Positions 1 to 7,508 of a DNA stretch of 37,168 nt are shown here, piece by piece. The stretch covers positions 1 to 37,168 of the forward strand of contig JAHYZB010000086.1 in the NCBI GenBank assembly GCA_019424645.1. Direction: 5' to 3'. The notes beneath the pieces are model-generated. The model searched no databases. It was not told the DNA's origin and worked only from the letters and a program-made list of their open reading frames with translations. Each line of letters opens with the position of its first letter. Within the stretch, counting starts at the first letter, position 1. The translations under genes were made by a program, and so were the position numbers. This DNA is from Oxalobacter formigenes (GTDB taxonomy: Bacteria > Pseudomonadota > Gammaproteobacteria > Burkholderiales > Burkholderiaceae_D).

Positions 1-1
1 C

Positions 2-193
2 GCACGGATGGAATCGGATGCGGCGGCGATCTTCGGGGCGATCAAGGCCTTGCTGGTGGCGGGAGGCGGGAAGTTGGTGAGGGATGGGACTGAGGGGCCT
101 GTTACTAGGGGATTTCAGGACACGTCTCTGGATTATGGTATGGATTTCTTTATGGACAAAATGAACGATAAATCCAATAATAGAAATCCTTAA
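2..193 (+). CDS. 3' end of a module-type protein (type A C-terminal module), cut by window edge
   Basis: Only the last 63 codons are visible, and the frame is open to the left edge. Bases 1-55 are identical to 1655-1709 inside the module gene at 1257-1802, so both belong to one family. After that shared stretch (residues like MESDAAAIFGAIKALL) the two proteins diverge into different short tails, here ending in a charged, Asn-rich tip. The stop codon TAA overlaps the ATG of the following Sel1 lipoprotein gene (TAATG), which suggests translational coupling. I infer that this is the variable C-terminus of an effector-like protein with the downstream gene as partner. The biochemical function is unknown. 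Whether a full-length gene lies to the left cannot be seen. Confidence 0.55.
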   Translation, partial: ARMESDAAAIFGAIKALLVAGGGKLVRDGTEGPVTRGFQDTSLDYGMDFFMDKMNDKSNNRNP

Positions 194-1131
194 TGAACAT
201 AGTCATTTTCAGAAAATTTCATCAAATGAAAAATAAATCTTTATTTCTTCTTCTGATTGCTGTGCTTTTGACAATATCCGCTTGTACAGAAAAAGATAAT
301 AAATACCTCGCAGATGAAAAAGCAGGTATCGAATACTATCAAAACGGATCATATGATAAAGCGTTGGCATCCCTAAAAAAAGCATATAGTTCCGGAAGTA
401 TGGAAGCCGCTTATTATCTTGGCGAGATGTATCGTCAAGGTAATGGGGTTGAAAAAGATAAAGTCGTTTCTTGCAACTACTATCAAAAATCAGCCGAAGA
501 GGGAAACAAGAAAGCCTTTTTGAAAGCAGGATTTTGCCATATTCCAGATACCAGAGATGGAGAAGGATTCAAAGAAACATTCAAATGGTTTAAAAAAGCA
601 TCTGAAGAATTAAAAAAAACCGATCTGGATGAATCTGAAGAAAAAGACTTGTATATCAGGCTTGGAATTATGTATTACGGAGGAAAAGGAACACTACAGG
701 ATTTCAGCGAGGCAGCAAAATGGTTTGAAAAAGCTGCCGAAATGGGAGATGCCTATTCACAGGGAGTTTTGGCATTATTATATTATTCAGGTGATGGTGT
801 ATTGACCAACAGGGAAAAAGCTCGCTACTGGGCAGAAAAAGCAGCAGCACAAGGCGATAATACAGGAGAAGCGGTTCTTGGAATGTTGAATCAGTATAGT
901 CTTCCGCCAGAAAAAGATATGCAAAAAGCCATTGCCTGGTATAAAAAATCAGCCGATCAGGGAAATCCAATATCCCAGTATCAATTGGCTGTTATCTATG
1001 AAAATGGTGATGGTGTTCCAAAGAACCTCGAAAAAGCGCGCTATTACTATGAACAGGCATCGAAAAGCAAATATGATCTGACAAAAAACAGTTTAAAGGA
1101 ATTTGAATTGCGAAATAAAAGTTTGCAGTGA
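193..1131 (+). CDS. Sel1-repeat lipoprotein (putative immunity-type partner)
   Basis: 312 aa from the ATG at 193. A second in-frame ATG at 226 would give a more conventional signal peptide (MKNKSLFLLLIAVLLTISAC) and may be the real start. The lipobox ISAC predicts a lipid-anchored periplasmic protein. The mature part is a chain of about six Sel1 repeats (motifs like AAYYLGEMYRQGNGV, AAKWFEKAAEMGDAYSQ and AQYQLAV-type helices), an alpha-solenoid fold that usually mediates protein-protein contacts. The gene is AT-rich compared with the module fragment in front of it. The start overlaps the upstream stop by one base, and a strong terminator follows. To my knowledge Sel1-repeat proteins act as periplasmic immunity proteins for some type VI lipase effectors, so that role is a reasonable inference here but is not shown. 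A general envelope scaffold role is the alternative. Confidence 0.8.
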   Translation: MNIVIFRKFHQMKNKSLFLLLIAVLLTISACTEKDNKYLADEKAGIEYYQNGSYDKALASLKKAYSSGSMEAAYYLGEMYRQGNGVEKDKVVSCNYYQKSAEEGNKKAFLKAGFCHIPDTRDGEGFKETFKWFKKASEELKKTDLDESEEKDLYIRLGIMYYGGKGTLQDFSEAAKWFEKAAEMGDAYSQGVLALLYYSGDGVLTNREKARYWAEKAAAQGDNTGEAVLGMLNQYSLPPEKDMQKAIAWYKKSADQGNPISQYQLAVIYENGDGVPKNLEKARYYYEQASKSKYDLTKNSLKEFELRNKSLQ

Positions 1132-1167
1132 ATTATAAGATGCGATTATTTTGAAATTAATTATAAG

Positions 1168-1195
1168 TCCTCTCTATCCAGAGAGGATTTTTTTT
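1168..1195 (+). terminator. Intrinsic terminator after the first Sel1 gene
   Basis: A 7-bp stem TCCTCTC/GAGAGGA with a 6-nt loop is followed directly by eight T. It ends the transcript of the 193-1131 gene and separates it from the orphan module at 1257. Confidence 0.9.
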
Positions 1196-1256
1196 ATTAC
1201 TTCTTGAATTTTATAAATCAATTCTAAAGCTCCGCTATACCGACCCTGAAACGAAA

Positions 1257-1802
1257 ATGGAATACGAATTCGACCCGATGGAATACGGATTGTACCGGTT
1301 CAGGCAGCAGTTTCGTGACGAAAGCAAAAAGCACGAAGACGCGAGAAGCAAAGACTTCAATCAGGCCAGCGTGACCAATCCCGGCTATCTGGGTTACAAA
1401 ATTGCAGGAAAAGGAGCACAGGACATCACAGCACTGTTGGGCACGGCATGGATAATGAAATTTCTGGGAGCAGCCGGAACAGTGGGAGAAGTGGCACTGG
1501 GTGCCTTAAATGGCAAGGGAAAGAAATATGACGAACACATGGATGAAGTCATGAAAAAAAGCGAAGACGACATGTGGAAAAACGGAGCCTACCGTGATAT
1601 GAGACAAGGAGGACTGACAGATCATCAGGCGAGATTTTCGATAGGAACCAGACACGCACGGATGGAATCGGATGCGGCGGCGATCTTCGGGGCGATCAAG
1701 GCCTTGCTGATAGCGGGGATCCGGAAGGCGACACGGGATGGGTCGGAAGGACGCGGAACAAGAATATTACAGAATTTATTTTTCAATTCAGACAATTTCT
1801 GA
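1257..1802 (+). CDS. Orphan type A C-terminal module of an effector-like protein
   Basis: 181 aa if read from the ATG at 1257. The frame is open back to 1167, through the preceding terminator, and no clear ribosome-binding site is present, so this may be an untranslated, displaced 3' gene fragment. It has a Gly/Ala-rich hydrophobic stretch (around residues 57-85, ITALLGTAWIMKFLGAAGTV), a charged helical segment, and then the ARMESDAAAIFGAIKALL element shared with the window's first gene. Its layout (tyrosine-rich linker, helix with AR repeats, small-residue hydrophobic helix) resembles the last ~100 residues of the 678-aa protein at 14123-16159, but identity is low. DNA composition is richer in GC than the flanking Sel1 genes. 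A Sel1 lipoprotein gene follows 398 bp later. I do not recognise a catalytic motif, and a membrane-active role is only a guess from the hydrophobic segment. Confidence 0.5.
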   Translation: MEYEFDPMEYGLYRFRQQFRDESKKHEDARSKDFNQASVTNPGYLGYKIAGKGAQDITALLGTAWIMKFLGAAGTVGEVALGALNGKGKKYDEHMDEVMKKSEDDMWKNGAYRDMRQGGLTDHQARFSIGTRHARMESDAAAIFGAIKALLIAGIRKATRDGSEGRGTRILQNLFFNSDNF

Positions 1803-2200
1803 ATATAAGGGGTCCAATTCCATAGCGCTATCAGGTGCAATGCAGGTGTTTTTGGCGTGAGGTGATGGATAGCTGACAAAGAATAGGGTGCAGGGGTAAA
1901 TGACCAGAAAGAGCAGCCGGATGGTGGTGCCGGTCTTTTTTGGGTCGCGCCTTGTCAACATCCGGGGAAAACGGTAGTGCCGTCATGTCTATACTCGGGA
2001 AATGACTGGAATTTTTTTTCGGAGGTGCTACATTACCCGATGACAGGGTCTCTTTTCCGGACAGGCGGATGCCTTTCAATTTTGGGTGACATATAAAAGT
2101 TTGATAAAACGGATGAAACGTTTTTCCGGTTTTATAATGGCGGGACGCTTTGTATGGTGACTCCGGTCATTTTGTTTTTTGTAATAGATAGTTTTTAAAA
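1803..2200 (+). other. Intergenic region upstream of the second Sel1 lipoprotein gene
   Basis: No convincing coding sequence in this 398-bp stretch. It changes from moderate GC next to the orphan module to AT-rich near the Sel1 gene. A perfect TATAAT at 2133-2138 could be a -10 element for the gene at 2201, but no good -35 lies at the usual distance. A short CCGG/CCGG hairpin followed by T residues near 1920-1930 is too weak to call a terminator. Confidence 0.4.
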
Positions 2201-3286
2201 ATGCTGAAAAAATCATTATCTCTTTCAATTATTCTTTTTCTGTTTTTTTCTTTGGCCGCCTGTGAAAAGAAGGGGGAGGAAAAACTGACTGAAGGGGACA
2301 AGTATTATCAGAAAGGGGATTATGCCAATGCCCTGTCGGTTTACAAGCGTGATGCGAAACGGGGTGATCCGCATGCCTTGCTCGGTTTGTGCAGGTTGTA
2401 TGACGAAGGCAATGGGGTCGGTGAGAACAACAAGCTGGCTTTTCAATATTGCATGCAATCTGCCCGGCTGGGGGAAGCGGCGGCTCAAAAGCGTCTGGGC
2501 GTTATGTATTACAAGGGGGAAGGGGTCGCCAGGAGTATGAAGGAAGCCCGTTTCTGGTTTCATCAGGCCGCTTTGTCCAATGATCCGGATGCGCTTTATT
2601 ATCTGGGGGTCGCTTCTCTGAAGGGGATCGGCGGGTCGGAAGATGCTCATCAGGCACATGACCTGTTTGTGAAGGCGTCTGTGGAAGGCGATCATTCCAA
2701 GGCGCAATGGAAGCTTTATGAGATGTTCGATCAGGGCATCGGGGTCAGGCAGGACAGGCAGGAAGCCTTCAAATGGCTGATGAAGCTGGCGGACAAGGGT
2801 GACAGTGTGGCCCAGTTCCTTGCCGGTTCGGCTTATCTGTCCGGCAAGGGGGTGGAGGCCGATTCCGGCAAGGCGGTGGAGTGGTTTGAAAAGGCGGCAG
2901 AACAGGGCAATGTGTCTGCCCAGACGTCGCTGGTGCTGTTTTATCTGGAAAAAGAACCTTCACGGCTGGATGAAGCACGAATCTGGGCGGAAAAACTGGA
3001 GGCGCAGACGGGTGCGCAAGGGGTCGGTGCGGTGTTCAGGCGTTTTTTCAGGGAAGTGGGCGAATGGCCGGACGCTGAACGCACGCATGAGCGGATGACG
3101 CTCTGGTTCGATGAGCTGTTTTCGTCAAAAGACCCGGAAATGCTTTATGGTCTCGGTTTTCTGTGCGAGCTGGGGTATAAGGGCCAATATGATATGAAGA
3201 CGGCTATCCGGCTGTATCAGAAAGCGGCCGCTTTCGGCAACGAAAATGCCCTCAGGAAGCTGAAAGAGCTCCAGTCCGTTTTTTAA
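2201..3286 (+). CDS. Sel1-repeat lipoprotein (putative immunity-type partner)
   Basis: 361 aa with a Sec/lipoprotein signal peptide of about 21 residues ending SLAAC, so the mature protein starts at Cys. The rest is a Sel1 solenoid of eight or more units (for example AAQKRLGVMYYKGEGV, AVEWFEKAAEQGNVSAQ and the last unit AIRLYQKAAAFGNENAL). The opening after the signal (EGDKYYQKGDYANAL) aligns with the matching region of the other four Sel1 proteins here, so all five form one family. The gene body is GC-richer than the Sel1 gene at 193-1131. The ribosome-binding site is poor and the leader is AT-rich. It follows an orphan type A module, which by analogy with the other loci would be its partner. 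Confidence 0.82.
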   Translation: MLKKSLSLSIILFLFFSLAACEKKGEEKLTEGDKYYQKGDYANALSVYKRDAKRGDPHALLGLCRLYDEGNGVGENNKLAFQYCMQSARLGEAAAQKRLGVMYYKGEGVARSMKEARFWFHQAALSNDPDALYYLGVASLKGIGGSEDAHQAHDLFVKASVEGDHSKAQWKLYEMFDQGIGVRQDRQEAFKWLMKLADKGDSVAQFLAGSAYLSGKGVEADSGKAVEWFEKAAEQGNVSAQTSLVLFYLEKEPSRLDEARIWAEKLEAQTGAQGVGAVFRRFFREVGEWPDAERTHERMTLWFDELFSSKDPEMLYGLGFLCELGYKGQYDMKTAIRLYQKAAAFGNENALRKLKELQSVF

Positions 3287-3292
3287 GACAGG

Positions 3293-3316
3293 CATCTCCT
3301 GACGCAGCAGGAGATG
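3293..3316. terminator. Perfect hairpin between convergent genes
   Basis: A 9-bp perfect inverted repeat CATCTCCTG/CAGGAGATG with a 6-nt loop sits between the convergent Sel1 (+) and GNAT (-) genes. There is no T-run on either side, so termination is likely only by position. Confidence 0.4.
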
Positions 3317-3346
3317 GAGTCGTTGTTGGCAAGGCCGTTTGAGGCT

Positions 3347-3745
3347 TTATTTGGCAAGTGTCCAGGCGCTCGGGTGTTTTTCAAATCCGACCGGGCCGTA
3401 GTATTCAGTGGCCTTCGGTGCGGCGATCAAGACGATTTTGCATTTGGGACCGATATTGGCCTGGGTCTCTTTGATGAGCTGCTTTCCGATTCCCTGTTTC
3501 TGGTAGCTTTCGTCGACGGCAAGGTCGGAGAGGTAGGCGACGTATACGAAGTCGGTCAGGGTGCGGGAAATGCCGACCAGTCTGTTTTCATCCCATGCGG
3601 TTACGATGAGGTTGGCGTGTTTTAACATCTGTTCGAAGGTTTCCGGGCTGTCAATGGGACGTCTTTCGCCAAGACTGGTTTTTCTGTATAGCTCAATGGC
3701 CTGTTCGGCCGTGATTTTACGGTTGGCAAAGTATTGGATGGACAT
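3347..3745 (-). CDS. GNAT-family N-acetyltransferase
   Basis: 132 aa, the size of a single GNAT domain. The acetyl-CoA pyrophosphate-binding signature is visible as DESYQKQGIGKQLIKE (Q-x-x-G-x-G around residues 82-90), preceded by the beta-strand YLSDLAV. The C-terminal ATEYYGPVGFEKHPSAW matches the usual end of the fold (Y-x-x-x-G-F). It probably transfers an acetyl group from acetyl-CoA to a small molecule or a protein amine, and the substrate cannot be read from sequence. It stands alone between a convergent Sel1 gene and a co-directional Lrp-type regulator about 90 bp away. Confidence 0.85.
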   Translation of the reverse strand: MSIQYFANRKITAEQAIELYRKTSLGERRPIDSPETFEQMLKHANLIVTAWDENRLVGISRTLTDFVYVAYLSDLAVDESYQKQGIGKQLIKETQANIGPKCKIVLIAAPKATEYYGPVGFEKHPSAWTLAK

Positions 3746-3838
3746 GATCGTTTTCAGTATCGGATAACTATAATGGTCGGCTATTTTCCACCAATGCGAC
3801 GGGGAAGTAAAACAGATTTCAATCCGGTAAAAAAGTTT

Positions 3839-4309
3839 TCATCCGAGTGCCGGTTTCAGGGCGGTGGTATGTTTCATTTCGCTTAAGACAAATGAGCTTT
3901 GCATTTTTGAAATGCCCCTGATTTTGGTGAGTTTTTCAAAGACGAAGCGATCATACGCTTTCAGGTCTTTCACGACGACTTTCAAAAAGAAGTCGTGGAT
4001 GCCACCGATGGAATAGCATTCCATGATTTCGTCGATATCGGCAATGGCTTCATGGAATTGCCGGATGTGTTCATTGTCATGGGTGGAAAGGGTGACGTTG
4101 CAGAAGACGACGAGGGGCAGCCCGATTTTTTCCGGATCGACCAGTGCCACGTATTGTTTGATGACGCCTTCTTCCTCGAGCCGTTTGATGCGTTCGTAAA
4201 TCGGGGTTTTGGACAGGTGAAGATCGGCCGCGAGGGTCTTGGCATTGATTTTTGCGTCGTTTTGCAGGGCTTCCAGTATTTTCAGGTCGGTCTTGTCCAG
4301 CGGGGTCAT
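3839..4309 (-). CDS. Lrp/AsnC-family transcriptional regulator
   Basis: 156 aa from the ATG at 4309, the normal length for the family. An upstream extension to 4402 is open but lacks family similarity, and 4309 has an AGGA box eight bases upstream. An N-terminal winged helix-turn-helix (residues about 5-60, LDKTDLKILEALQNDAKINA then LHLSKTPIYERIKRLEEEGVI) is followed by the RAM/AsnC ligand-binding domain (GLPLVVFCNVTLS, then YSIGGIHDFFLKVVV). Such proteins form octamers that sense amino acids. The gene is divergent from an EamA-type exporter at 4609 with a 299-bp spacer, the classic arrangement for a local regulator of an amino-acid or metabolite exporter, so control of that exporter is a fair inference. 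Confidence 0.92.
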   Translation of the reverse strand: MTPLDKTDLKILEALQNDAKINAKTLAADLHLSKTPIYERIKRLEEEGVIKQYVALVDPEKIGLPLVVFCNVTLSTHDNEHIRQFHEAIADIDEIMECYSIGGIHDFFLKVVVKDLKAYDRFVFEKLTKIRGISKMQSSFVLSEMKHTTALKPALG

Positions 4310-4608
4310 GGTGTTTTTTCCTGTTATTGGGCGGTTTTTCAGGTTTGGTAAAGAATATGGCCAGTATAAACGCAATTGACAGGATTTTTTCCTTATTTTC
4401 ATTCCATCTATGGCGTTTTGTTCGTCAATCCCTATAATAAAACTGAAATCTGTCCTGCTGTCTAAAGGGTGTGGATCAGGAAACGGAAGCTTTCATTCCG
4501 TTACTTGTCCGGCCTGACGGGCAGATCGGTTAAAATCCTTCCTTTCGTCAGGCGTGGCTGCTGGCAAAAGGGCTTGCCGGAAGATGTCCGGTTTTTTTCG
4601 AACTTCTT
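4310..4608. promoter_or_regulatory. Divergent control region between Lrp-type regulator and EamA exporter
   Basis: This spacer should hold both promoters and the regulator's binding sites. A perfect -10 hexamer TATAAT lies at 4433-4438 on the + strand, without a good -35, and a TTGACA lies at 4376-4381 without a matching -10. No clear Lrp-type palindrome could be fixed by eye. Confidence 0.35.
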
Positions 4609-5517
4609 ATGACTTCCAAACACACAATCTGGTATCACCTGATGGCACTCGTGACCGTTTCCATCTGGGGGACGACGTTCGTGTCGACGAAAGTGCTGAT
4701 CCAGCACGGTTTGTCGCCAGTGGACATTTTCGTTTACCGGTTTGTCCTGGCGTATGTGTGTATCTGTTTTCTGGCGCCCAAACGGCTGTTTGCGGATAAT
4801 CTGAAGGACGAGTTGTGGATGGTGGCGGCCGGTTTTTGCGGCGGGGCGCTTTATTTTGTGACGGAAAATACGGCTTTGGGTCTGACGCTGGCGTCGAATG
4901 TCTCGCTGATCGTGTGTATTTCCCCGCTGTTGACGGCTTTTCTGGTCGTGCTGTTTTACCGGAATGAGAAGTTGAGGAAAAGCCTGATTGTCGGGTCGGT
5001 CATGGCGCTTGTCGGTGTCGCGCTGGTCGTTTTCAACGGGCATTTCGTTTTGAAACTGTCTCCGGCAGGCGATTTGCTGACGGCTGTCGCCGCCTTGTCA
5101 TGGGCGTTTTACTGCCTGATTTTAAAACGGCTCGATACGCGTGATCCGACGCTGTTCATTACACGCAAGGTGTTTTTCTATGGCGTTCTCACGGTGGTGC
5201 CGTTTATGGCTATTGACCCGGTTCACTGGGATACGGCGATTCTGGTTCAGCCTGCGGTATGGATGAACCTGCTTTTCCTGTCCCTGATCGCGTCGATGCT
5301 GTGCTTCATCATGTGGAACGTCGCCGTGAAGGAACTCGGCGCGATTCATGCCACAAATTACATTTACATCGTTCCGCTGGTCGCCATGCTGACCTCATGG
5401 CTGGTACTGGATGAACCCATTACGGTGATGACACTCGGCGGCTGCGCGCTCATCCTGACGGGCGTCTATCTGGCGGAAAGACGGTCGGCCGTGAAAAAAG
5501 AGGTCCGGAAAGCCTGA
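4609..5517 (+). CDS. EamA/DMT-family transporter (metabolite exporter)
   Basis: 302 aa with about ten hydrophobic helices arranged as two EamA repeats. The first repeat opens with LVTVSIWGTTFVSTKVLI, the typical W-G-x-x-F start, and contains ALGLTLASNVSLIVCISPLL. The second opens with GDLLTAVAALSWAFYCLILK and contains ELGAIHATNYIYIVPLVAML. The C-terminus is short and basic (RRSAVKKEVRKA), as expected on the cytoplasmic side. The family exports amino acids, nucleosides or drugs in an inner-membrane, ion-coupled manner, and the substrate is not evident. Its placement divergent from an Lrp/AsnC regulator suggests amino-acid-responsive expression. It ends 7 bp before the convergent collar gene. 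Confidence 0.9.
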   Translation: MTSKHTIWYHLMALVTVSIWGTTFVSTKVLIQHGLSPVDIFVYRFVLAYVCICFLAPKRLFADNLKDELWMVAAGFCGGALYFVTENTALGLTLASNVSLIVCISPLLTAFLVVLFYRNEKLRKSLIVGSVMALVGVALVVFNGHFVLKLSPAGDLLTAVAALSWAFYCLILKRLDTRDPTLFITRKVFFYGVLTVVPFMAIDPVHWDTAILVQPAVWMNLLFLSLIASMLCFIMWNVAVKELGAIHATNYIYIVPLVAMLTSWLVLDEPITVMTLGGCALILTGVYLAERRSAVKKEVRKA

Positions 5518-5524
5518 GGGTTTT

Positions 5525-6232
5525 TCAGATCTTGACGCAGGCCAGCAGGGCGATGTTGCGCGGACGGGTTTCCGAACCGCCTGCGCGGGTGGTCGAAATG
5601 GAATCCTGTTCGGCGACTTCCATGACCTGGGGTGTCCAGGTATAGACGCCGGTTTCCAGTCGCATGTTCGGACGGTCAAGGAAGCCATGGTAATGGCTTT
5701 TGAATTCATCCATCTGGACGTTGCCCAGTTCACGTCCGGCATCTACGCCCCGGCCATTATCCAGAGCCCGGATGAATTCGCCGCGCAGATCAGGCAGGTT
5801 GAAGGTGGATACACCGTCACCGGAGCCGAAACGCACGCCGATGGCGTTAAACAATTTCCTGTATTGCTCACGATCAACGGCTGAACCATCCGCTTTCAGG
5901 TAGCCCCGAGGGGCATGGTGTGAGCAGACATATACGACTGTTCCGGCAGGAACGGCCATGACGTTTTCGATCGCTTCCAGAAGATACGCCATTTCAATAT
6001 CATCCTGCAGTGGAGACCGGCACATGGCCGACGCTTTCATTTTTTCCACCAGAGCGGACAGGTTGGCGACGCGTGTTTCGAGATCCTCGTCCGGGGTATT
6101 GTCGAACGTTTCCTGTTTTTTCCGCCAGTCACTCATCATGCCGCGTATCTGGCTGAACGCTTCCCGCATTTCGCTGAAGGTTCTCGGTTTTTTGCCGGTG
6201 TCGATCCAGTTTGTTTCGCTTGTCTTGCTCAT
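5525..6232 (-). CDS. Stand-alone phage tail-collar domain protein
   Basis: 235 aa from the ATG at 6232, which has an AGGGAA box just upstream. The frame is open further upstream, but that part has no recognisable content. Residues 15-75 are charged and probably helical or coiled-coil. From about residue 95 there is a phage collar domain (PAGTVVYVCSHHAPRGYLKA, then DGSAV, FGSGDGVSTFNLPDLRGEFI), and the C-terminus (SETRPRNIALLACVKI) is the typical end of short tail fibres. The same domain occurs in the fibre genes at 33006-36399, but here no other phage gene is adjacent. It could be a fibre remnant, a displaced fibre for the tail cluster, or a domesticated adhesin. Confidence 0.8.
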   Translation of the reverse strand: MSKTSETNWIDTGKKPRTFSEMREAFSQIRGMMSDWRKKQETFDNTPDEDLETRVANLSALVEKMKASAMCRSPLQDDIEMAYLLEAIENVMAVPAGTVVYVCSHHAPRGYLKADGSAVDREQYRKLFNAIGVRFGSGDGVSTFNLPDLRGEFIRALDNGRGVDAGRELGNVQMDEFKSHYHGFLDRPNMRLETGVYTWTPQVMEVAEQDSISTTRAGGSETRPRNIALLACVKI

Positions 6233-6368
6233 GGTTTTCCCTGAAAAAATATGTTTTGGCCTTTTAATGCCTGATAGACCGTTTGTGGTCTTGATGGGGC
6301 GAGTGTAACAAGGCAGAAGACATCGGTCAGCTGGTGCACCGTTTTTTTTCAGGGAGTGAGGCAAATCA

Positions 6369-7277
6369 TCAACGGCTGGCGATGGCGGAATGTTCGTCCG
6401 TAAAGTGTTCCCATGCTGTGCGTGAGAGGCGGGCGATCATTTTTTCCGTAACCGCTTTGGGTTCCTTGCCGTGGGAGACGAGGACACTGATGAAAAGCGG
6501 TTTTCCATCAGGCAGGATGACGATACCGACATCGTTGACGGTATTGCCCTGTTTTTTGTAAAAGGCCATTGAGGTGCCGGTCTTGTGGATTAAGGGTGTT
6601 TTTGGCGGAAGGCCATTTCTGAGCCGTTCAGGCGAGACCATCGAATCGCGCATGGCTGCCCACAGGAAAGCCTGTGTATCGGGCTTCAGAAGTTTCCTGT
6701 CATAAAAAAGTTTCAGCAAACGGTTGGTCGCAGCCGGTGTCGCGCGGTTTCTGGCTTGTATGCTCCAGTCGCCATGCATGGTTCTTTCTGTCGTGGCAAC
6801 GGTCATGTCTTCAATGCCTTTTTTGCGCAGGTAAGCTGTGACGGCTTCAGGACCACCGGCAAGTTTCAGCAGGATATCGCAGCCGTTGTTGTCACTGTCT
6901 TTCATCGTGGTACGCAGGATTTCTTTCAGGGAGACATAAACGTTCCCGTTTTTGTAACGGTCGCGCAGGGGGCTCCAGGTATTCGGTCGCAAGTCGGATT
7001 TTCTCAGGAAAATGCGCTGGGAGAGGCGCAGTTCCCCCTTGTCCACTTTGTCGAGCACGGCCAGTGCAATGGGAAATTTGAAAACGCTTTGCATCGGAAA
7101 AAAAGTGTCGGCATGATATTGCGTCCGTTCGCTCCCGTCGGCGTTTTCAATGACGACGCCAATGCGGGCACGGTGGGACGCGACAATGGCATCGACGCGA
7201 TCCTGCAGGGTTTGTGCCAGGCAGGCTGAGGAAAACGCCATGAAACCGGAGAAGAGAAGGGCGAAGGTTTTTTTCAT
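6369..7277 (-). CDS. Class A beta-lactamase, PER/CfxA-like (subclass A2)
   Basis: 302 aa from the ATG at 7277, where a Sec signal begins (MKKTFALLFSGFMAFSSACLA). It hydrolyses, or is predicted to hydrolyse, beta-lactams in the periplasm. Catalytic motifs are present: S64-V-F-K67 (Ser70/Lys73), S128-D-N130, E164 (Glu166) and K232-T-G234. A Gln directly before the active serine and a His four residues after the catalytic Glu (E-R-T-M-H) reproduce the Gln69/His170 pair known from PER-type enzymes, placing it in the A2 group rather than TEM/SHV. It lies downstream of a second, related enzyme gene at 7509-8489 in the same direction, so the two look like an old tandem duplication. Activity spectrum cannot be read from sequence. 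Confidence 0.92.
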   Translation of the reverse strand: MKKTFALLFSGFMAFSSACLAQTLQDRVDAIVASHRARIGVVIENADGSERTQYHADTFFPMQSVFKFPIALAVLDKVDKGELRLSQRIFLRKSDLRPNTWSPLRDRYKNGNVYVSLKEILRTTMKDSDNNGCDILLKLAGGPEAVTAYLRKKGIEDMTVATTERTMHGDWSIQARNRATPAATNRLLKLFYDRKLLKPDTQAFLWAAMRDSMVSPERLRNGLPPKTPLIHKTGTSMAFYKKQGNTVNDVGIVILPDGKPLFISVLVSHGKEPKAVTEKMIARLSRTAWEHFTDEHSAIASR

Positions 7278-7451
7278 GTCGTTTTTCTGCGGGAAAGCCG
7301 TTTTCCTCAAACAAACGTGAGAGGAGCGGGTTTTTTTGCCAGTCACGGATACCGATAGATAAGGAAAATTGTAGTCCGTATGGAAGGGAGGGGCAAACGG
7401 GAATACGGCACGAATCGATGGGAATCAAACGGGAATAGTGAGCGCTTGACT

Positions 7452-7480
7452 GTCGTCAATGCGGGAAATGCATTGACGAC
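7452..7480. repeat. Perfect 11-bp inverted repeat between the two beta-lactamase genes
   Basis: GTCGTCAATGC and GCATTGACGAC flank a 7-nt loop, 28 bp past the stop of the upstream beta-lactamase. There is no T-run directly after it in either direction. It could be a transcript-stabilising or terminating hairpin, or an operator for the downstream enzyme. Confidence 0.6.
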
Positions 7481-7508
7481 GTGAGCCGGAGAAGAGAAAA
7501 AAACGCTT

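Noticed and set aside
1168..1256. Extending the orphan module upstream of its ATG as one gene
   Set aside because: The frame is open to 1167 but runs through a strong terminator and AT-rich sequence unlike the module, so this is a junction and not coding.
4575..4598. CCGG/CCGG hairpin with a T-run just before the EamA gene, possible attenuator
   Set aside because: The stem is only four base pairs and there is no leader peptide with it.
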